Assembly (NCBI GenBank): GCA_030152225.1
Contig: JASLHL010000076.1
Coordinates: forward strand, 1-15,301
DNA: 15,301 nt
Origin: Flavobacterium sp.
GTDB lineage: Bacteria > Bacteroidota > Bacteroidia > Flavobacteriales > Flavobacteriaceae
Direction of reading: 5' to 3'
This document shows positions 15,011-15,301 of the stretch, piece after piece. The notes under the pieces were generated by a model. The model made no database searches and was not told the DNA's origin. It saw only the letters and a list, made by a program, of their open reading frames with translations. Numbering within the stretch: the stretch's first letter is position 1; each line of letters starts with the position of its first letter. The translations under genes were made by a program, and so were the position numbers.

Positions 15011-15301
15011 ATGGAAACTATTGAATTTAAAGGAGGTCAGACAGTAAAAAAGGAGAATAAAGGCGAACTCGTCTTTTTTATGCTTCAAATGGTATTCGTT
15101 GTCCTGTGCCTTCTTCTTTTTCAATCCGTAGTACTTACAGTAAATTCTGCCATTGTTATTGTAGTTATCAATAGTATTTTGATTGTTTTTGTTTCTAAAT
15201 TACTAAATAAGGCATTGAAAAACGAAATTTATAAATTGATTATAATCGGTTTTAATCTTATTCTTTTTGAAGTACTTTTTGAGGAAAAAAGATGGATTAG
15301 C
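15011..15301 (+). CDS. Membrane protein, 3'-truncated by the window edge
   Basis: The ATG at 15011 opens a frame that stays open for 97 codons to the end of the window. After a short charged N-terminus (METIEFKGGQTVKKENKGEL) come hydrophobic helices: FFMLQMVFVVLCLLLFQSVV (about 22-41), SAIVIVVINSILIVFVS (about 46-62) and LIIIGFNLILFEVLF (about 74-88). Too short for the minimum ORF length on its visible part, but codon use and the regular helix spacing support a real gene. Family not recognised; probably an inner-membrane protein. Confidence 0.65.
   Translation, partial: METIEFKGGQTVKKENKGELVFFMLQMVFVVLCLLLFQSVVLTVNSAIVIVVINSILIVFVSKLLNKALKNEIYKLIIIGFNLILFEVLFEEKRWIS

Noticed and set aside
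14867..15124. 85-codon minus-strand ORF
   Set aside because: Overlaps the start of a plus-strand membrane gene and AT-rich spacer; low-complexity product.

Overview
The window looks like chromosomal DNA of a low-GC Bacteroidota species, most likely a flavobacterium (Myroides-like; the genus is an inference). The grounds are a type IX secretion (T9SS) C-terminal sorting domain, a DUF6266 protein, candidate promoters with the Bacteroidota -7 box TAnnTTTG, and small membrane proteins of a flavobacterial type. No rRNA, tRNA, CRISPR array or intact transposase was seen.

Region 1 (1-3310) is an eroded accessory island. It reads like the 3' end of a polymorphic-toxin (Rhs/WapA-type) locus whose main toxin gene is not in the window. 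Copies of a ~187-bp non-coding repeat with GGATTTGTAATCC-type palindromes lie at 1-187, 188-403 and 2249-2501. Between them are a 5'-truncated YezG/DUF600-like immunity remnant (418-654), a short toxin-like tail (699-872) followed by a SUKH-like immunity gene (885-1325), a second short tail (1452-1526) followed by an acidic small gene (1537-1962), and a minus-strand gene stump cut by a repeat (2121-2248). Beyond the last repeat, a long hairpin resembling a recombination site (2594-2655) precedes another small acidic gene (2712-3053). The tail-plus-immunity modules suggest repeated replacement of toxin tips, leaving old tips and their immunity genes behind.

Region 2 (3310-6050) holds a DUF6266 gene with its own promoter and strong terminator, then a minus-strand pair: a zinc-ribbon/membrane-anchor protein followed by a small membrane protein. 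Long gene-poor stretches here contain what may be decayed coding sequence.

Region 3 (6050-13530) is a two-gene surface operon. A candidate promoter and an unusual leader (a 47-codon ORF spanning a terminator-like hairpin) precede a 2123-residue mosaic exoprotein: signal peptide, seven VCBS/FG-GAP calcium motifs, three GEVED domains, a FISUMP domain, bacterial Ig-like, FN3-like and MBG-type repeats, and a T9SS type A sorting domain. One base after its stop begins an outer-membrane beta-barrel gene, and a strong terminator closes the operon.

Region 4 (13530-15301) holds a minus-strand Crp/Fnr-type regulator followed by an AhpD/carboxymuconolactone decarboxylase-like gene, probably a redox-stress pair. 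After an AT-rich gap, the start of a plus-strand membrane protein runs off the window edge.
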